A DNA stretch of 64,000 nt from Aldrovandia affinis. Taxonomy: Eukaryota > Chordata > Actinopteri > Notacanthiformes > Halosauridae. The translations under genes and the position numbers were made by a program. This document shows, one piece after another, positions 23,096 to 33,467 of this stretch (its first letter is position 1; every line of letters begins with the position of its first letter). The notes below the pieces were generated by a model. It was not told the DNA's origin and did no database searches. It saw only the letters and a list, made by a program, of their open reading frames with translations. Location of the stretch: the NCBI GenBank assembly GCA_029706075.1, contig JAINUG010000114.1, forward strand, positions 1,550,001 through 1,614,000, in the 5' to 3' direction.

Positions 23096-23647
23096 TTAAG
23101 GGGTGACTCCTGACGACCCTTTGGACCCACGCCGGTGAAAATCCTGGATCAAAGATGGATCCAAGATGTGACGGGATAGGACCCAACTGCGCTCCTCAGG
23201 ACCGTAACCCTCCCAGTCCACCAGGAACTGAGTGCCCCTGCCTACTCGCCGCGAGGCCACAATACTCTGCACCGTGTAAGCGGGACCACCCCCAATGATA
23301 CGAGGCAGTGGCGGCGGTACCTCGGGAGGCGCCAGGGCGCTAATGAGTAGCGGTTTGATGCGGGACACGTGGAACGTGGGATGAATACGCATGGATTGTG
23401 GGAGCTGTAAGCGAACAGTGATGGGGTTAATCTTTCGAGTGATTTTAAAAGGTCCAATAAAGCGCGGCGTGAGTTTCCGGGACTCTACCCGACACGGCAG
23501 TGTCGAAAGCCACACCCGTTGCCCCACCCGATACGATGGAGCAGCCCGTTGACGATCCCTTTGGCGATCAACGGCACGCAACAGTGCCGCCCAAACCCTC
23601 CGCCAGGTGGCCCGACAACGTCGCACAAAGGCCGCTGCAGAGGGCAC
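23096..23647 (-). pseudogene. Gypsy-2 post-integrase region with chromodomain
   Basis: A 183-codon frame with GPF-type module ([19 protein letters not shown]), then [10 protein letters not shown], and a chromodomain at about residues 118-170 ([34 protein letters not shown]). In chromoviruses this domain reads histone marks to direct integration. The frame ends just before the polypurine tract, as expected. It is uninterrupted, but its link to the integrase frame is broken by a frameshift near 23.7 kb. Confidence 0.85.
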
Positions 23648-23770
23648 CCCTGCATCACCCTCCAGCTCAGGAAACAGAGGAGGCTGAAACCCAAACTGAG
23701 CCTCGAATGGAGAGAGACCTGAAGAGGCATTACGCAGAGTGTTATGGGCGTACTCCGCCCAGGCCAGATG

Positions 23771-24900
23771 CTAACTCCGTGATGAGGGATTGGGGTTGGG
23801 CAGACACCGGAGAGTGTTCTCCATAGTTTGATTTGGGCGTTCCGTCTGTCCATTAGTCTGTGGGTGAAAACCTGAAGACAGACTCACAGACGCCCCTAAA
23901 AGGGAACAAAAAGCCCGCCAGAATCTGGCCGCAAACTGAGGCCCCCGATCGGACACCACGTCTTGCGGCAAGCCATGAAGGCGGAAAACATGGTCCACCA
24001 TCAGGCGAGCTGTCTCGAGCGCGGACGGCAGCTTGGGAAGCGGAATGAAGTGGGCTGCCTTGGAAAACCTGTCCACCACTACCAGAATAACGGTATGACC
24101 GTTCGAGCTGGGTAGGCCGGTGACGAAGTCCAAGGCGATATGGCTCCATGGACAATGTGGAACGGGTAAAGGCCAAAGTAACCCTGACGGTGCCAGCTGT
24201 GAACCCTTGTTGCGGGCACAACTCATACAGGCTGCCACAAACTCCCGCACATCCTTCTCCATCCCGGGCCACCAGAACCGTCTGCCCAGGAAATCGTGCG
24301 TACGGTGTATGCCCGGGTGGCCCGTGAGCCGAGAGGAGTGACCCCACTGAAGTACCTGAGCGCACGCTCCTGACGGTACAAAGAGGCACCCCCGAGGACC
24401 CCCACCCGGACCCGGCTCAAGACGCTGAGCCTCGTGCACCACTTTCTCTATCTCCCATGAGACCGGAGATAGAATCTGTGCTACAGGGATAATGGGTGTG
24501 GGCGGACGGTCCTGCTCTGACCCATTGTACAATCGGGAAAGAGCATCAGGTTTTATATTTTTTGATCCCAGACGGTATGTCAAAAGAAAATTAAATCTGG
24601 TAAAAAATAACGCCCATCGAGCTTGTCGCGAATTACGTCGCTGAGCCCCCTGGATGTACTCCAGATTCTTATGATCTGTCCAGACTGTAAAAGGATGCTC
24701 CGCCCCTTCTAGCCAGTGACGCCATTCCTCCAGTGCTAATTTCACCGCCAATAATTCCCGGTACCCCACATCGTAATTTCTCTCGGCAGGAGAAAGGCTC
24801 CAAGAAAAATACGCACAGGGGTGTACCTTCTGATCTAAGGCTGACCGCTGAGATAATATAGCCCCCACACTGAGCTCAGAGGCGTCAACCTCAACGATGA
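23771..24900 (-). pseudogene. Gypsy-2 RNase H and integrase
   Basis: The 365-codon frame (24868-23771) is the longest pol frame. RNase H residues: Glu38 (YRELL), Asp65 (WTDHKNLEY) and Asp108 (KPDALSR); the first RNase H Asp ([10 protein letters not shown]) lies just upstream at about 24890. Integrase zinc finger: His184, His188, Cys214, Cys217. Catalytic triad: Asp247 (ALDFVTGLP), Asp307 (VSDRGPQF), Glu343 (NGQTER). All three are present. The frame shifts shortly after residue 352 and the rest continues in another phase toward the chromodomain. Confidence 0.9.
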
Positions 24901-24972
24901 AGGGCAGCGAAGGATTAGGGGAAATTAAAATCTCCTCTTTAGTTCGGCGAACGCCGTCTCCGCTTTAGGAGT

Positions 24973-25700
24973 TCATAGGAACCGAGAGGAAACTGTCTTT
25001 CTGGTAAGCACTGTGATGGGAGCGACCACTGAACTAAAATTGCGGATAAACCGTCTATAAAAGTTAGCAAACCCCAAGAAACGCTGGACCTGCTTAACTG
25101 AGCCCAGGGATGGCCAATCCCTGACCGCAGTCACTTTGTTGGGGTCCATTTGGATCCTTCCCTCAGAGACAATTAATCCTAGGAAGGGAAATGACGGTAC
25201 GTGAAACATGCATTTCTCTGGTTTTACGAACAGTCTGGGGTCTAACAGGCATTTCAGAACCTGTCTGACATGTTTAACGTGCTCAGAGAGTGACGTGGAG
25301 AAAATCAATATGTCGTCCAGATAAACGAAGACAGATTTCTCCAACATCTCCCTGAGCACGTCATTCACTAGCGCCTGGAAGACTGCGGGAGCGCACGTGA
25401 GGCCAAATGGCATAACCAGATACTCATAGTGGCCACTGTCAGTATTAAAAGCAGCTTTCCACTCGTCCCCTTGTCGAATCCGAACCAAATTATAGGCGTT
25501 GCGAAGATCCAATTTGGTAAAAATGGACGCCCCTTGGAGACATTCAAACGCAGAATTCATGAGGGGAAGAGGATATTTATTTTTTATGGTGATGTTATTT
25601 AAACCTCTGTAATCGATACATGGTCATAAGCCCCTGTCTTTTTTATGAACAAAAAAGAACGCCGCCCCAGCAGGAGAGATGGCCTGATAAATCCGTTAGC
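24973..25700 (-). pseudogene. Gypsy-2 reverse transcriptase
   Basis: The 195-codon frame (25560-24973) carries [15 protein letters not shown] (first Asp), [20 protein letters not shown] and [11 protein letters not shown] (the DD box), then the thumb region [15 protein letters not shown] and [13 protein letters not shown]. The upstream finger block with [19 protein letters not shown] reads at about 25630-25560 but stops interrupt it. A stop after KTVSSRFL separates RT from RNase H. Confidence 0.85.
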
Positions 25701-26745
25701 CAATGATTCGGAAATGTACTTTTTCATAGCCGCACTCTCAGGGACCGACAATGAATATAAGGCTCCATGCGGAGGAACCGTGCCCGGATGCAGCTCAATG
25801 GCGCAATCATAAGGTTGGTGAGGCGGTAGCTTGGTAGCCCTTTGCTTACTAAAAACCTCGCTCAGGTCTGAATAACGTTTAGGAATGCCTGTGGGCAGAG
25901 GATATAATTCCGCGCTCATGAGTTCCATCCCCTCCTGTGCTTTAGGGGAACCTTTTATGGGGATCGGGACTGGAGTGACTAACGAGTCATTTAGGGACCC
26001 GAGACTGAGTCGGTTCCGTGTCAGTAGAAGGTATGTCGGCATCCAAAGAATCAAACGATAGTGATTCTAGGTCACTAATCTCCCCCCCAGTGGACTCCTC
26101 AAGCGGGACTCCCCAGTCACACTGCGGATCCCATTCGAGTTCTCTCTCCGTCTCATTGGAATGTACGGAAAACGGGACATGATTCGGCGAACAGCACAAT
26201 GATTCGTTAGTCTCAGAATCGGTCTCGCTGTTATTAGACTAACCGAGACCGGACGACGAGGGGATGGGAGGTAAGCAACCGTGCGAGCACTGAACCCCCC
26301 ATTGTACAATTGTGTTCCTGTTGCTGCCCCAGTTAACTTGTGGTTTGTGTTTAATCAACCAGGAGTGTCCAAGAACTAATGGATACGTGGGAGAATTGAT
26401 CAAAAATAACTTTATTCGTTCGGTGTGTTCCCCGTAAGCGATACACATAACCACAGTCTCGGTCGACTCCTTAATGCTACCGGAACCAAGGGGGCGACCG
26501 TCAAGAGCTGTGACACCACAGGGTTGTGAAAGGACCCGAACAGGTCATTTAAATCTTTTGGCCCATCTGGAATCCACAAAATCTACCGCCTCGGAATCGA
26601 GAAAAGTGTTTATTTTTGTGTTTTGTTTTTTCCAGGATAGCTCCACCGGAATAAAGGTTCGGAAGATTGATGACTGATGTCTCGCTATCGGCTTTCGACT
26701 AGATAGCGAGACTAGTCGTTTCCCCTTAAGTTTGGGACAATTCAT
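25701..26745 (-). pseudogene. Gypsy-2 protease region relic
   Basis: Frames at 26745-26545, 26454-26239, 26199-25987 and 26054-25599 together form the protease and PR-RT spacer. The active-site region reads NTFLDSEAVDFVDSRWAKRF: the catalytic Asp and Ser are there, but Glu stands where Gly of DSG is expected. LVLGHSWLIKHKPQVNW is the typical C-terminal block. The spacer frame RPYDCAIEL-like ([12 protein letters not shown]) leads into RT. Stops and shifts are frequent. Confidence 0.7.
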
Positions 26746-26757
26746 CCTGGCGTGACC

Positions 26758-27787
26758 CTTCCATCAGCAGTACCGACACCAGCTCATACGAGCATCCTCT
26801 CCGACCTGGTCCCGAAGGCTAGTACTGTCTACCTCCATGGGTTCGTCTGGCTTGCCCAAAACCTTTGAATATGGAGATGAAAACCCTTTCATCGGAACCA
26901 GGTGTTTTCTATCCTGTTTCTCACGCTCACGCTCTCTAATATGGTTATCGATCCGTATAGCCGTGGTCACTAACTCATCAAATGAATCCGGTACACCAAT
27001 AGCTGCCAGAGCGTCTCTCACCGGATCGGATAGAGCGTTTGTAAAAAACGTCATGATAGGGCTCTCAGGCCAACCTGTAACACCCACCAGAGTTCGGAAA
27101 GAAATTAGAAAATTTGGCAACACTTTGGTTACCCTGACGCATGCACGTCAACCTCGTAGCAGACTCTCGGTCGTGAAGTTCATGGTCAAAAACCAAGTCC
27201 ATCCTTTTCATAAACCCCAGAGAGTCTGCCAACACAGGAGCTTGGGAACGTATTAATGGCACCGCCCACTCGAGGGCAGCGCCCGTCAATAAGGATAAAA
27301 TGAGTGCTACTCGCGACTCCTCTGAGCCATATCTAGAGGGTTGTGTCTGAAAAACAATTTGTGCCAAAAAAACCCTACACTTTCCAGACTCGCCGCTAAA
27401 CCGGGGAGGAAGCTGAATCTTGGCTTCACGTGATACGTCCACAACCGGTGTGCCTAATCGAGGAATTACCAACGGGCTCTGCCCGGAGAATCCCGCCGCT
27501 GATTGGGAACGGCTGTCGACCATTGCCTTAATCATGCCCCCCACATTTTGTAGGGAAGAGACGATACCGGCCTGATTATCCTGCATGACTCTTTGCTGTT
27601 GGATTAAGTGATCAATGGTCGCTTTTTGTTTATCCAGTTCCCTACTTTGTAAACCTACTAGTTGTTCGATACCGCGGGGATCCACTGACGCCGTGTTCAT
27701 GGCGAAATTGTACTGTGAGGGTGAGGGGGTAACTACCTTACCAGCTAAATCGCAAAGATGGCTTACGATTTTGCACCGATCAGACAC
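26758..27787 (-). pseudogene. Gypsy-2 gag with zinc knuckle
   Basis: The gag start is probably MNTASVDPRGIEQL near 27700, in a 240-codon frame. A heptad-like region (ELDKQKATIDHLIQQQ) precedes a retrotransposon gag capsid region (RVALILSLLTGAALEWAVPL). A frameshift near 27100 moves the frame; the rest continues in 27123-26764 with DSFDELVTTAIRIDNHIRER and ends in a knuckle WCRYC-stop-WKGHARMNC, in which a stop sits within CX2CX4HX4C. Gag would form the particle and package RNA. Confidence 0.8.
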
Positions 27788-28184
27788 CAGGTGCAGGTTT
27801 TTGTTAACTTAGGGACATAGTTGCTTAGTTTACACGTCTACTTGTTTATGTATTGTATTAGGCTTAGGCATTATTTTCTGCATTGATTGCTTTATTGCTA
27901 CCTCTGAATTGTGGCTGCAGATTTACCTACAGGGTCCTAGTTTAACTATGTGGTTGCTCCTAGCACCCAGGAATTGTACTTCCCACTAGGGTGGCTTTCA
28001 GCTAAACTGTTCTTGACTACGGTTAACACTTTGTTGTACGTCGCTCTGGATAAGAGCGTCTGCCAAATGCCTGTAATGTAATGTAAATAGGAAGGTGATT
28101 ACCAATTGAACCCCACCTGTGCACCTCCCACATGGAAGGCGCAACACCGCCACCCGGCGGTGAGTCTGGGGAACAACCATGACA
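27737..28184 (-). mobile_element. Gypsy-2 5' LTR remnant
   Basis: Matches the 3' LTR over about 160 bp: AACTACCTTACC(A/G)GCTAAATCGC to CAGGTGC(A/G)GGTTT and AAATAGG to CATGACA. It is cut by an L2 tail at 27799-28088 and stops within the LTR; gag leader sequence follows directly, so the downstream LTR part and primer site were deleted. Confidence 0.8.
27799..28088 (+). mobile_element. L2-type LINE 3' tail inserted in the Gypsy-2 LTR
   Basis: Ends CGTCGCTCTGGATAAGAGCG, TCTGCCAAATGCCTG and TAATGTAATGTAA, the L2/UnaL2-like tail. In the 3' LTR the same position reads GGGTTTAAATAGG without an insert, so the LTR pair brackets the insertion site exactly. About 290 bp, 5'-truncated. No clear target duplication. 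Confidence 0.85.
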
Positions 28185-29420
28185 CCAAGTCAGCATCTAC
28201 ATCCTAACAGTGTCATTATTGTCCCCTCAATCAATGATGTGTTCATATATGTTGTAGGGTGCTATCACATGCGAAATTTGAATTCTAATATGGTTGATGC
28301 CACAATGTACGGCTTGTTAATTCCTAACACGGTAGCAGCCAAAAATACAAGTACTGTTATAATATCAGTCTCATTAGGTTTAGTATATCAGTCTCATAAA
28401 ATATACTTAGCTATAAAATTGGAATTTCAATTAATAATTTAATTAATAATTACAATTAAATTATTATATTAAGAGTTAATTCATTTTAACCATATCACAC
28501 ACTAACTAAGGGTTTGAAGGCATCAGGGAGTTCTAATTAGCAGAGGTTGGCTCAATGCAATACAATTGTAACATTAAGACAGACAACCTTGTAAGAAAAG
28601 TAATATATTTATTGAACATAAAGTATCAAACTAGCAAAGCACAATTCAATACATTAACGAACAACAACTATCTGTGTGTGAATGCAAGTGTGTATCTGTG
28701 TGTGTGTGTGTGGCATGTGTCCGTGCATGTATGTGTGTGTTCTCTCGCGTGTGCGTGGGTCGGGCGCATGCGTGAGGTGAAAGGAAAGATGGTGCTTACT
28801 GCGCACACCAGAATAACTGTGGGGTTATTGCATGTGCTGAGATCAGAATGTCGGGTTATAACCGGGTTAGCAGATGTGTGGTGTATTTTACTACTAACGC
28901 AGGCAGTGAATGAGCAGCTATGCCAGCTACAAAACAATGGTAAACAGTGTTATGAACCATGATACTTTCAGTCATGAATACAAACAGTCCGTAGATAAAC
29001 TATGCTATGCCCAGATGCTACAGCCTTACTGTATGGTTGGGTTCGGCTGAGACGTGGAAGTCTGGTTTTCAGTGAGCCCAATGTGTCTTGCGGTGCCTCG
29101 CAACTGTTCAACTGTTCAATTGTTTGGCACTAAACAATTTGCCAGTGTACAGTGTACAAAATAGAAAACAGAGCTCCTGGTATAACACATACAACTCTGG
29201 TAAAATAAATGTGAAAAGATCATACTGGTCTAATGTTGTCATGACGCTTTCAGATTTGGTATTTTATGTTCTTTTATGTTCTCAAAGTTTGAGTGAGTCT
29301 GAGCTGACTGGGGGTCCTTGGCCAAAATGGCCCAAATGTTTGAGAATCACTGTTTCAAGATATACAAGTAACTCTGAAACACTTGAGTAAATAAGTGATA
29401 AAAAGTATATTGAAAGCAGG
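28185..29420. other. Unassigned sequence with a TG tract
   Basis: No gene. A TG-rich microsatellite lies at about 28673-28750. AT-rich sequence around 28430-28470. The 135-codon open frame at 28555-28962 is driven by the TG tract. Confidence 0.45.
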
Positions 29421-29940
29421 TGCTTCCTGACAGGTCTGGTTCCTGAGTTAATTAAGTAATTAACATTCCATCATGCTTAGGGTCCTGTAAAAAAATACTG
29501 GCTAGTTGCCCTTTATTTGGCTAACTATGGCTAGAAGAAGATATCTGAGTGATTTTGAAAGATGGGTGATTGTTGGAGCATGTTTGGCCAGAGCTTCAGT
29601 GAGAAAGACTGCTCAACTTGCTGATGTTTCATGAGGAACAGTGGCTATAATTATTTTGGCATGGAAGTCTGAGGGAAAGTCATCATCAGCTAGGGGCAAC
29701 TGTGGTTGAAAAGCGTATACTCCTAGACCATTACGTCTGTCCGTGCATTGGTTCCAAATACAAGTAAAAACAGACAACTCTGAATCAATTGACTGCAAAT
29801 ATCAATCTAGGGCATGAGCAGGCAGTTTAATCAAAAACAGTCTGTCAAGAGCTTCCTAGAGAGGGATACTATGGTTGAGTTGCAGGGAATAAACTATTTA
29901 TTACACCTTAAAATGGACGTACTCGCATTGACTGGTGCTT

Positions 29941-30300
29941 TTCGAGCGTGAGCTACCTATTGTGGTCGTGGTTCAAAACCCAACTGCATCAGTCCGACTC
30001 TGGCCAGGGGCCCTGATCGGGGGTGGCATTTGGCCGTCCGCCTCACAGGGTGGGGGGATGGAAAGTTGGCATGAGCTTGCCGAGGAGCAGTAAGGGCATT
30101 CCTAAAAAGCGGGTGGCCAAAGATCATTGCTGGCTAAGAGGATAATAGCTTGACCCAGAGAACGGGTGGCAGGCTGGTGAGGGGAGGGCAAATCTAAATA
30201 AATAGAGGGTTGAATTATCAACTAAATAGGGAGAAAAACTGAAATATTTTAAACAAGAATAAATGTAAAAAAAATACAAAAATGCATGTTTGTGAGTAAA
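29941..30300 (+). mobile_element. Possible tRNA-derived SINE inside the Tc1 transposase
   Basis: This block separates two contiguous transposase segments. It starts near TGAGCTACCTATTG and has GTGGTTCAAAACCC, resembling a pol III A box and B box, and ends in an AT-rich stretch with AAATAAATAG and poly-A-like runs. No target duplication is evident and I do not recognise the family. Confidence 0.4.
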
Positions 30301-30887
30301 GTCATGTAAAGAACTCATGCAGTGGTCTACTGAGCAGTGAAAAAAGGTAATATGGTCAGATGAGTCATCCTTCACCCTGTTCTCAACAAGCAGACTTGTG
30401 CATGTGTGGTGCACACCAAAATAAACCTACAGGCCTGATTGCTTGTTTCCCATGGTGAAGGGTTCTGGTGGCTCTGTTATGGTGTGGGGTGCATTTCCTG
30501 GCATGGTTTAGGTCCACTCAACCCCTTAGAGAGCAAGGTAAATGGTAATAAATTAAAAGCCATTCTGAGTGATCACCTTCATCCTATGGTGAAACATTTC
30601 TATGCTGATGGGAGTGGTCACTTCCAGGATAAAAATGCCTTCATCCACAGGGCACATGTGGTCACTGAATGGTTTGATGATAATGGAAACAATGTAAACC
30701 ATATGCCATGGCCATCTCAGTCACCAGGGGCCTCATTTATAAAACGTACTTATGCACAGATTTCATCTTAGAACATGCGCACGCTCAAATCCACGCCAAA
30801 GTTCAGATTTATAAAAACGGTCTTTGACGTGGAAAAGTACTCAACTCCACGTCAGGTTTTAACTTGGCGTACGCACGTTTCCTTGTG

Positions 30888-31300
30888 GCAATGTTGGAGT
30901 GCTGCAGGTATTCGCGGTCTCGCCTCTTCTCTGTCCTGACCCCTCGCTGGTGGAACTACCTTCCGCAATCGGTCAGGACCGCGGAATCACTGGCCATCTT
31001 CCGCAAGAGACTCAAAACCCACCTTTTCAGACTCCACTACCACTGAATTCTGTACATCTAGCTAATTGTCATCACCACTGCCTACTTGCTCAACACTATA
31101 TACCCCTGCTTACTTCCCAGTGTTACAGGTAGCTATGGTACGCAGCTGCCTGCAGTTATGTCTATTGCTGTATTACTGCACTGATCTCTTGCGCGAACTA
31201 TGATTGTTCCTACCATGTATTAATGTACATATTGTAAGTCACTCTGGATAAGAGTGTCTGCTAAATGCTTAAAATTTAAATGTAATGTAAAATGTATTTG
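30888..31300 (+). mobile_element. 5'-truncated L2-type LINE inside the Harbinger
   Basis: The plus strand encodes the L2 ORF2 C-terminus: VLTPRWWNYLPQSVRTAESL, then AIFRKRLKTHLFRLHYH and stop at about 31046. The 3' UTR follows and matches 18205-18530; it ends CACTCTGGATAAGAGTGTCT with TGTAA-like repeats. Because it lies within both the Harbinger and the Tc1, it is the youngest of three layers here. Confidence 0.85.
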
Positions 31301-31344
31301 GAATTCTAAGAGCGCCAACATATCGTCTGCTGCCTAATTGTTTC

Positions 31345-31347
<3 letters not shown>

Positions 31348-31383
<36 letters not shown>
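31348..31383 (+). repeat. ATT trinucleotide microsatellite
   Basis: About twelve ATT copies followed by three AGT copies, soon after the L2 tail. Confidence 0.95.
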
Positions 31384-31384
<1 letters not shown>

Positions 31385-31532
31385 GTAGTAGTATTACCAG
31401 ATTGAACACATTGCTTAGGCTATACGTAATGGTTTGCACAATAAATGTATTAATAAATTAAAACAACATAAGCTAGGCTACTTGTGGAAAACAAAACAAA
31501 AATACACATTGGTTTTTCCAAAACTACCCATA

Positions 31533-31952
31533 TTAGCATAATTGACACATCCTTGAAATGTATTTAATACATATTATAGTTCCACGCGTGTAAAACATTT
31601 CGGTTAATCTGTAGGCTATAAAATGTCCAATAATGCAGTGGTTTTCAAGAGGAATGGCAGCATTGGCACTTCTCGAAGATATCGCCAACCGCGCATTAAG
31701 AAGGGAATGAGTTATTAGAGATTTTGACCTCAGTTTCAAATCAGACCACTTTTTCTTTACGTCCTTCAGGGACCTTTGCTGCCCCTGCAGCTCGTTCACA
31801 GCCTGGGCTACAGACTAACATGCCACGTACTTGGTTTTACTGGTAAAGCTACTGGAAAGGCTCCCAAACAGCGTCCCTGCATGCATCTGCACCTCCGCCA
31901 ACAGGACCTCGATTTCGGCCTCTCTAAAAATATTTTTCTTGCAGCTCGCCAT
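31533..31952 (-). pseudogene. Harbinger Myb/SANT-like (NAIF1-like) protein relic
   Basis: A start at 31952 opens MASCKKNIFREAEIEVLLAE. The segments FREAEIEVLLAEVQMHAGTL, LFGSLSSS and RSLKDVKKKWSDLKLRSKS match the Myb/SANT-like tri-helix DNA-binding domain found in Harbinger accessory proteins and NAIF1. A TAG near 31816 interrupts it where the alignment suggests a Trp codon (one base change). Downstream of 31700 the frame is open to 31533 but without a known motif. In autonomous Harbingers this protein helps the nuclease enter the nucleus and bind element ends. Confidence 0.7.
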
Positions 31953-32431
31953 TATCAAGTAGAGGATTTGTGTTTGGATTCAAGCTACTTTATATGCTAA
32001 TGATATTAATTAGGGGGCGTTTACAAGGCGGAGATCTAAAACCATTCACCTGCACACAATTTCAAGATCATTTGCGATTTATAGATTTCACATCTGGGGG
32101 ACTGGCGTACGCACGTTTTTTTGTGCGTACGTTCAGTTTCTCTGAATCACACTTACGCACATTTCAGAAATGATCTTAGATCAAATATAGGATGGTTTCT
32201 ACGCAACTTTTTATAAATGAGGCCCCAGATCTCAACCTAATTGAACACTTATGGGACATTCTTGAGCAGTGTCTGAGACAGTGTTTTCCACCACCATCAA
32301 CAAAACACCAAATTATGTAATTTCTTGTGAAAGAATGGTGCTGCATCCCTTCAATAGGACATTTGGGGAATCTATGCCAAGTCATATTGAAGCTGGTCCC
32401 ACGGCTTGTGGGGACCCAACACCCTATTATT

Positions 32432-33411
32432 TATTTATTAGTTTATTTGCAAGGGACAAGCACAGAGAACATTGACAGCCACAGAAGCAGTGCCCAATGC
32501 ACTATATGTGTATATAGCTGAAGCTAGTCCCTTGGTGGGCATTGATAGTTAAATCAATCAATAAAATTACATGTATTGTTACAGTTTAAAATCAGTGCAT
32601 ACAATGACCAAAAACAACAACAGGAACAACAACCATACATGACATGAAAAAAACAAACAAACAAACAAACCAGAGAAATAAAGAAAAAAGAAAAAAATAT
32701 TTAAAAATGTTTAGAACATGAGCTCAAATTCAATAATGATTAGTTGGTATCATGATTACAATTTTTGCCAAGTTTTAGCCAGGACTTGATTGTTGTGGAA
32801 AACATTTTAAAATCTTGGATTTGTTTTGAAATGCAGTTTTTGCTAAAGAAGTCCTGCAATGTCTGATTCTACAGTTTCCTTTCGATATGCTTCGGGTTTT
32901 AGTGGCAGTATAGTGAAGTCTAGCTATGAATACATTGAAAATGGGTGGAACTAGAAAATGGAGACATTTTAATGCAAGTGTAAGGTTGTAGTAATTAATG
33001 AAATTGTCAAAACTGGGCAGATTGTACTTCTTTAGGATAGTGCAGTGATGGAATCACAGTGGTTTCTTGGCCAGGACCACAATAGTTTGGTTATAGAGGG
33101 ATGTTAGTGGTTTGATGGTGGAGGCTGATGCCTAGGATATGAGATATGAGAGAAAATCATGGTGTGCACAAATGTCAGAGCTGTGTGGAATGGTAAGCAG
33201 TGTCTGATTTGCTTAAAGGTTTGAAGATTGGCCCAAACAGTTTTTACATTCAATGTTAGGTAGGAAGTCTCAAGCCAATGTGCCACCTTGACCAAGCAAT
33301 CTGTTAGTTTAGCTGGAGCAATAGTAGGTGTTTTTGCCGCCACAAATAAAACGGTGTCGTCAGCGTACATTTGTAACCCAACTCCTGTGCAACACTCAAG
33401 AGATGTCATTG
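32432..33411 (-). mobile_element. 5'-truncated LINE (Rex/CR1-group), minus strand
   Basis: The tail at 32432-32465, read on the minus strand, is TGTCCCTTGCAAATAAACTA followed by ATAAATAAAT-type repeats. This resembles the tail of the 43.8-47.9 kb LINE (TGTCCCTGACAAATAAACTA), so the two are relatives. The RT box GLQMYADDTVLFVAAKT reads at about 33360. Only the RT C-part and 3' UTR remain. It truncates the Tc1 to its left. Confidence 0.75.
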
Positions 33412-33467
33412 ATATATATATATAAATATATATATATACACAGTATATCTATCTATATATATATATA
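33412..33467. repeat. TA-rich microsatellite
   Basis: Imperfect TA repeat between the LINE fragment and a Tc1 end, providing the TA that precedes 33468. Confidence 0.9.

Larger units (their letters stand above)
22371..28184 (-). mobile_element. Gypsy-2: chromodomain Ty3/Gypsy (chromovirus)
   Basis: On the minus strand the order is 5' LTR remnant (28184-27737), gag, knuckle, protease, RT, RNase H, integrase, chromodomain, polypurine tract (the GGGGGGG just inside 23086-23093) and 3' LTR. Both LTR copies start TGTCATGGTTGTTCC. No TSD is visible. Most catalytic motifs remain, making this the best-preserved LTR element of the window, but gag, protease and the RT N-terminus are broken by frameshifts and stops. 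Confidence 0.9.
30728..32225 (-). mobile_element. PIF/Harbinger element with CAG target duplication
   Basis: Terminal inverted repeats GGGCCTCATTTATAAA and TTTATAAATGAGGCCC flank 1498 bp; CAG is on both outer sides (30725-30727, 32226-32228). Removing the element rejoins the Tc1 coding sequence at TCACCAGATCTCAACC, which proves insertion. Subterminal CTTGGCGTACGCACGTT-type motifs (TGGCGTACGCACGTTT at both ends) are likely protein binding sites. The interior encodes a Myb-like protein but no DDE nuclease, so it is non-autonomous. Confidence 0.85.
29527..32425 (+). pseudogene. Tc1-like transposase relic (interrupted)
   Basis: N-terminus MARRRYLSDFERWVIVGACL starts a paired-type helix-turn-helix with a stop after AQLADVS. 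After the insert near 30.3 kb, VIWSDESSFTLF gives the first catalytic Asp; SVMVWGAF needs a frame change; FQDKNAFIHRA (second Asp) and MPWPSQSP precede the Harbinger; DLNLIEHLWD (Glu) follows at 32229. Counting across the Harbinger, 37 residues separate the second Asp from Glu, suggesting the DD37E group. At least three stops or shifts. Confidence 0.8.
29430..32430 (+). mobile_element. Tc1-like transposon (DD37E-like) carrying nested insertions
   Basis: A transposase relic runs on the plus strand from 29527 to about 32425. It is interrupted by a SINE-like block (29941-30300) and by a Harbinger (30728-32225). The 3' end is cut off near 32430 by a minus-strand LINE, so the right terminal repeat is lost; the left terminal repeat is not clear. 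A second copy at 60955-61469 has matching coding pieces and intact ends. Confidence 0.8.

Noticed and set aside
23853-24389. 178-codon minus-strand frame
   Set aside because: Out-of-phase shadow of the Gypsy-2 RNase H/integrase frame.
11422-28184. Endogenous retrovirus with env
   Set aside because: No envelope frame or transmembrane glycoprotein motifs follow integrase in Gypsy-1 or Gypsy-2; Gypsy-2 goes from chromodomain to LTR.
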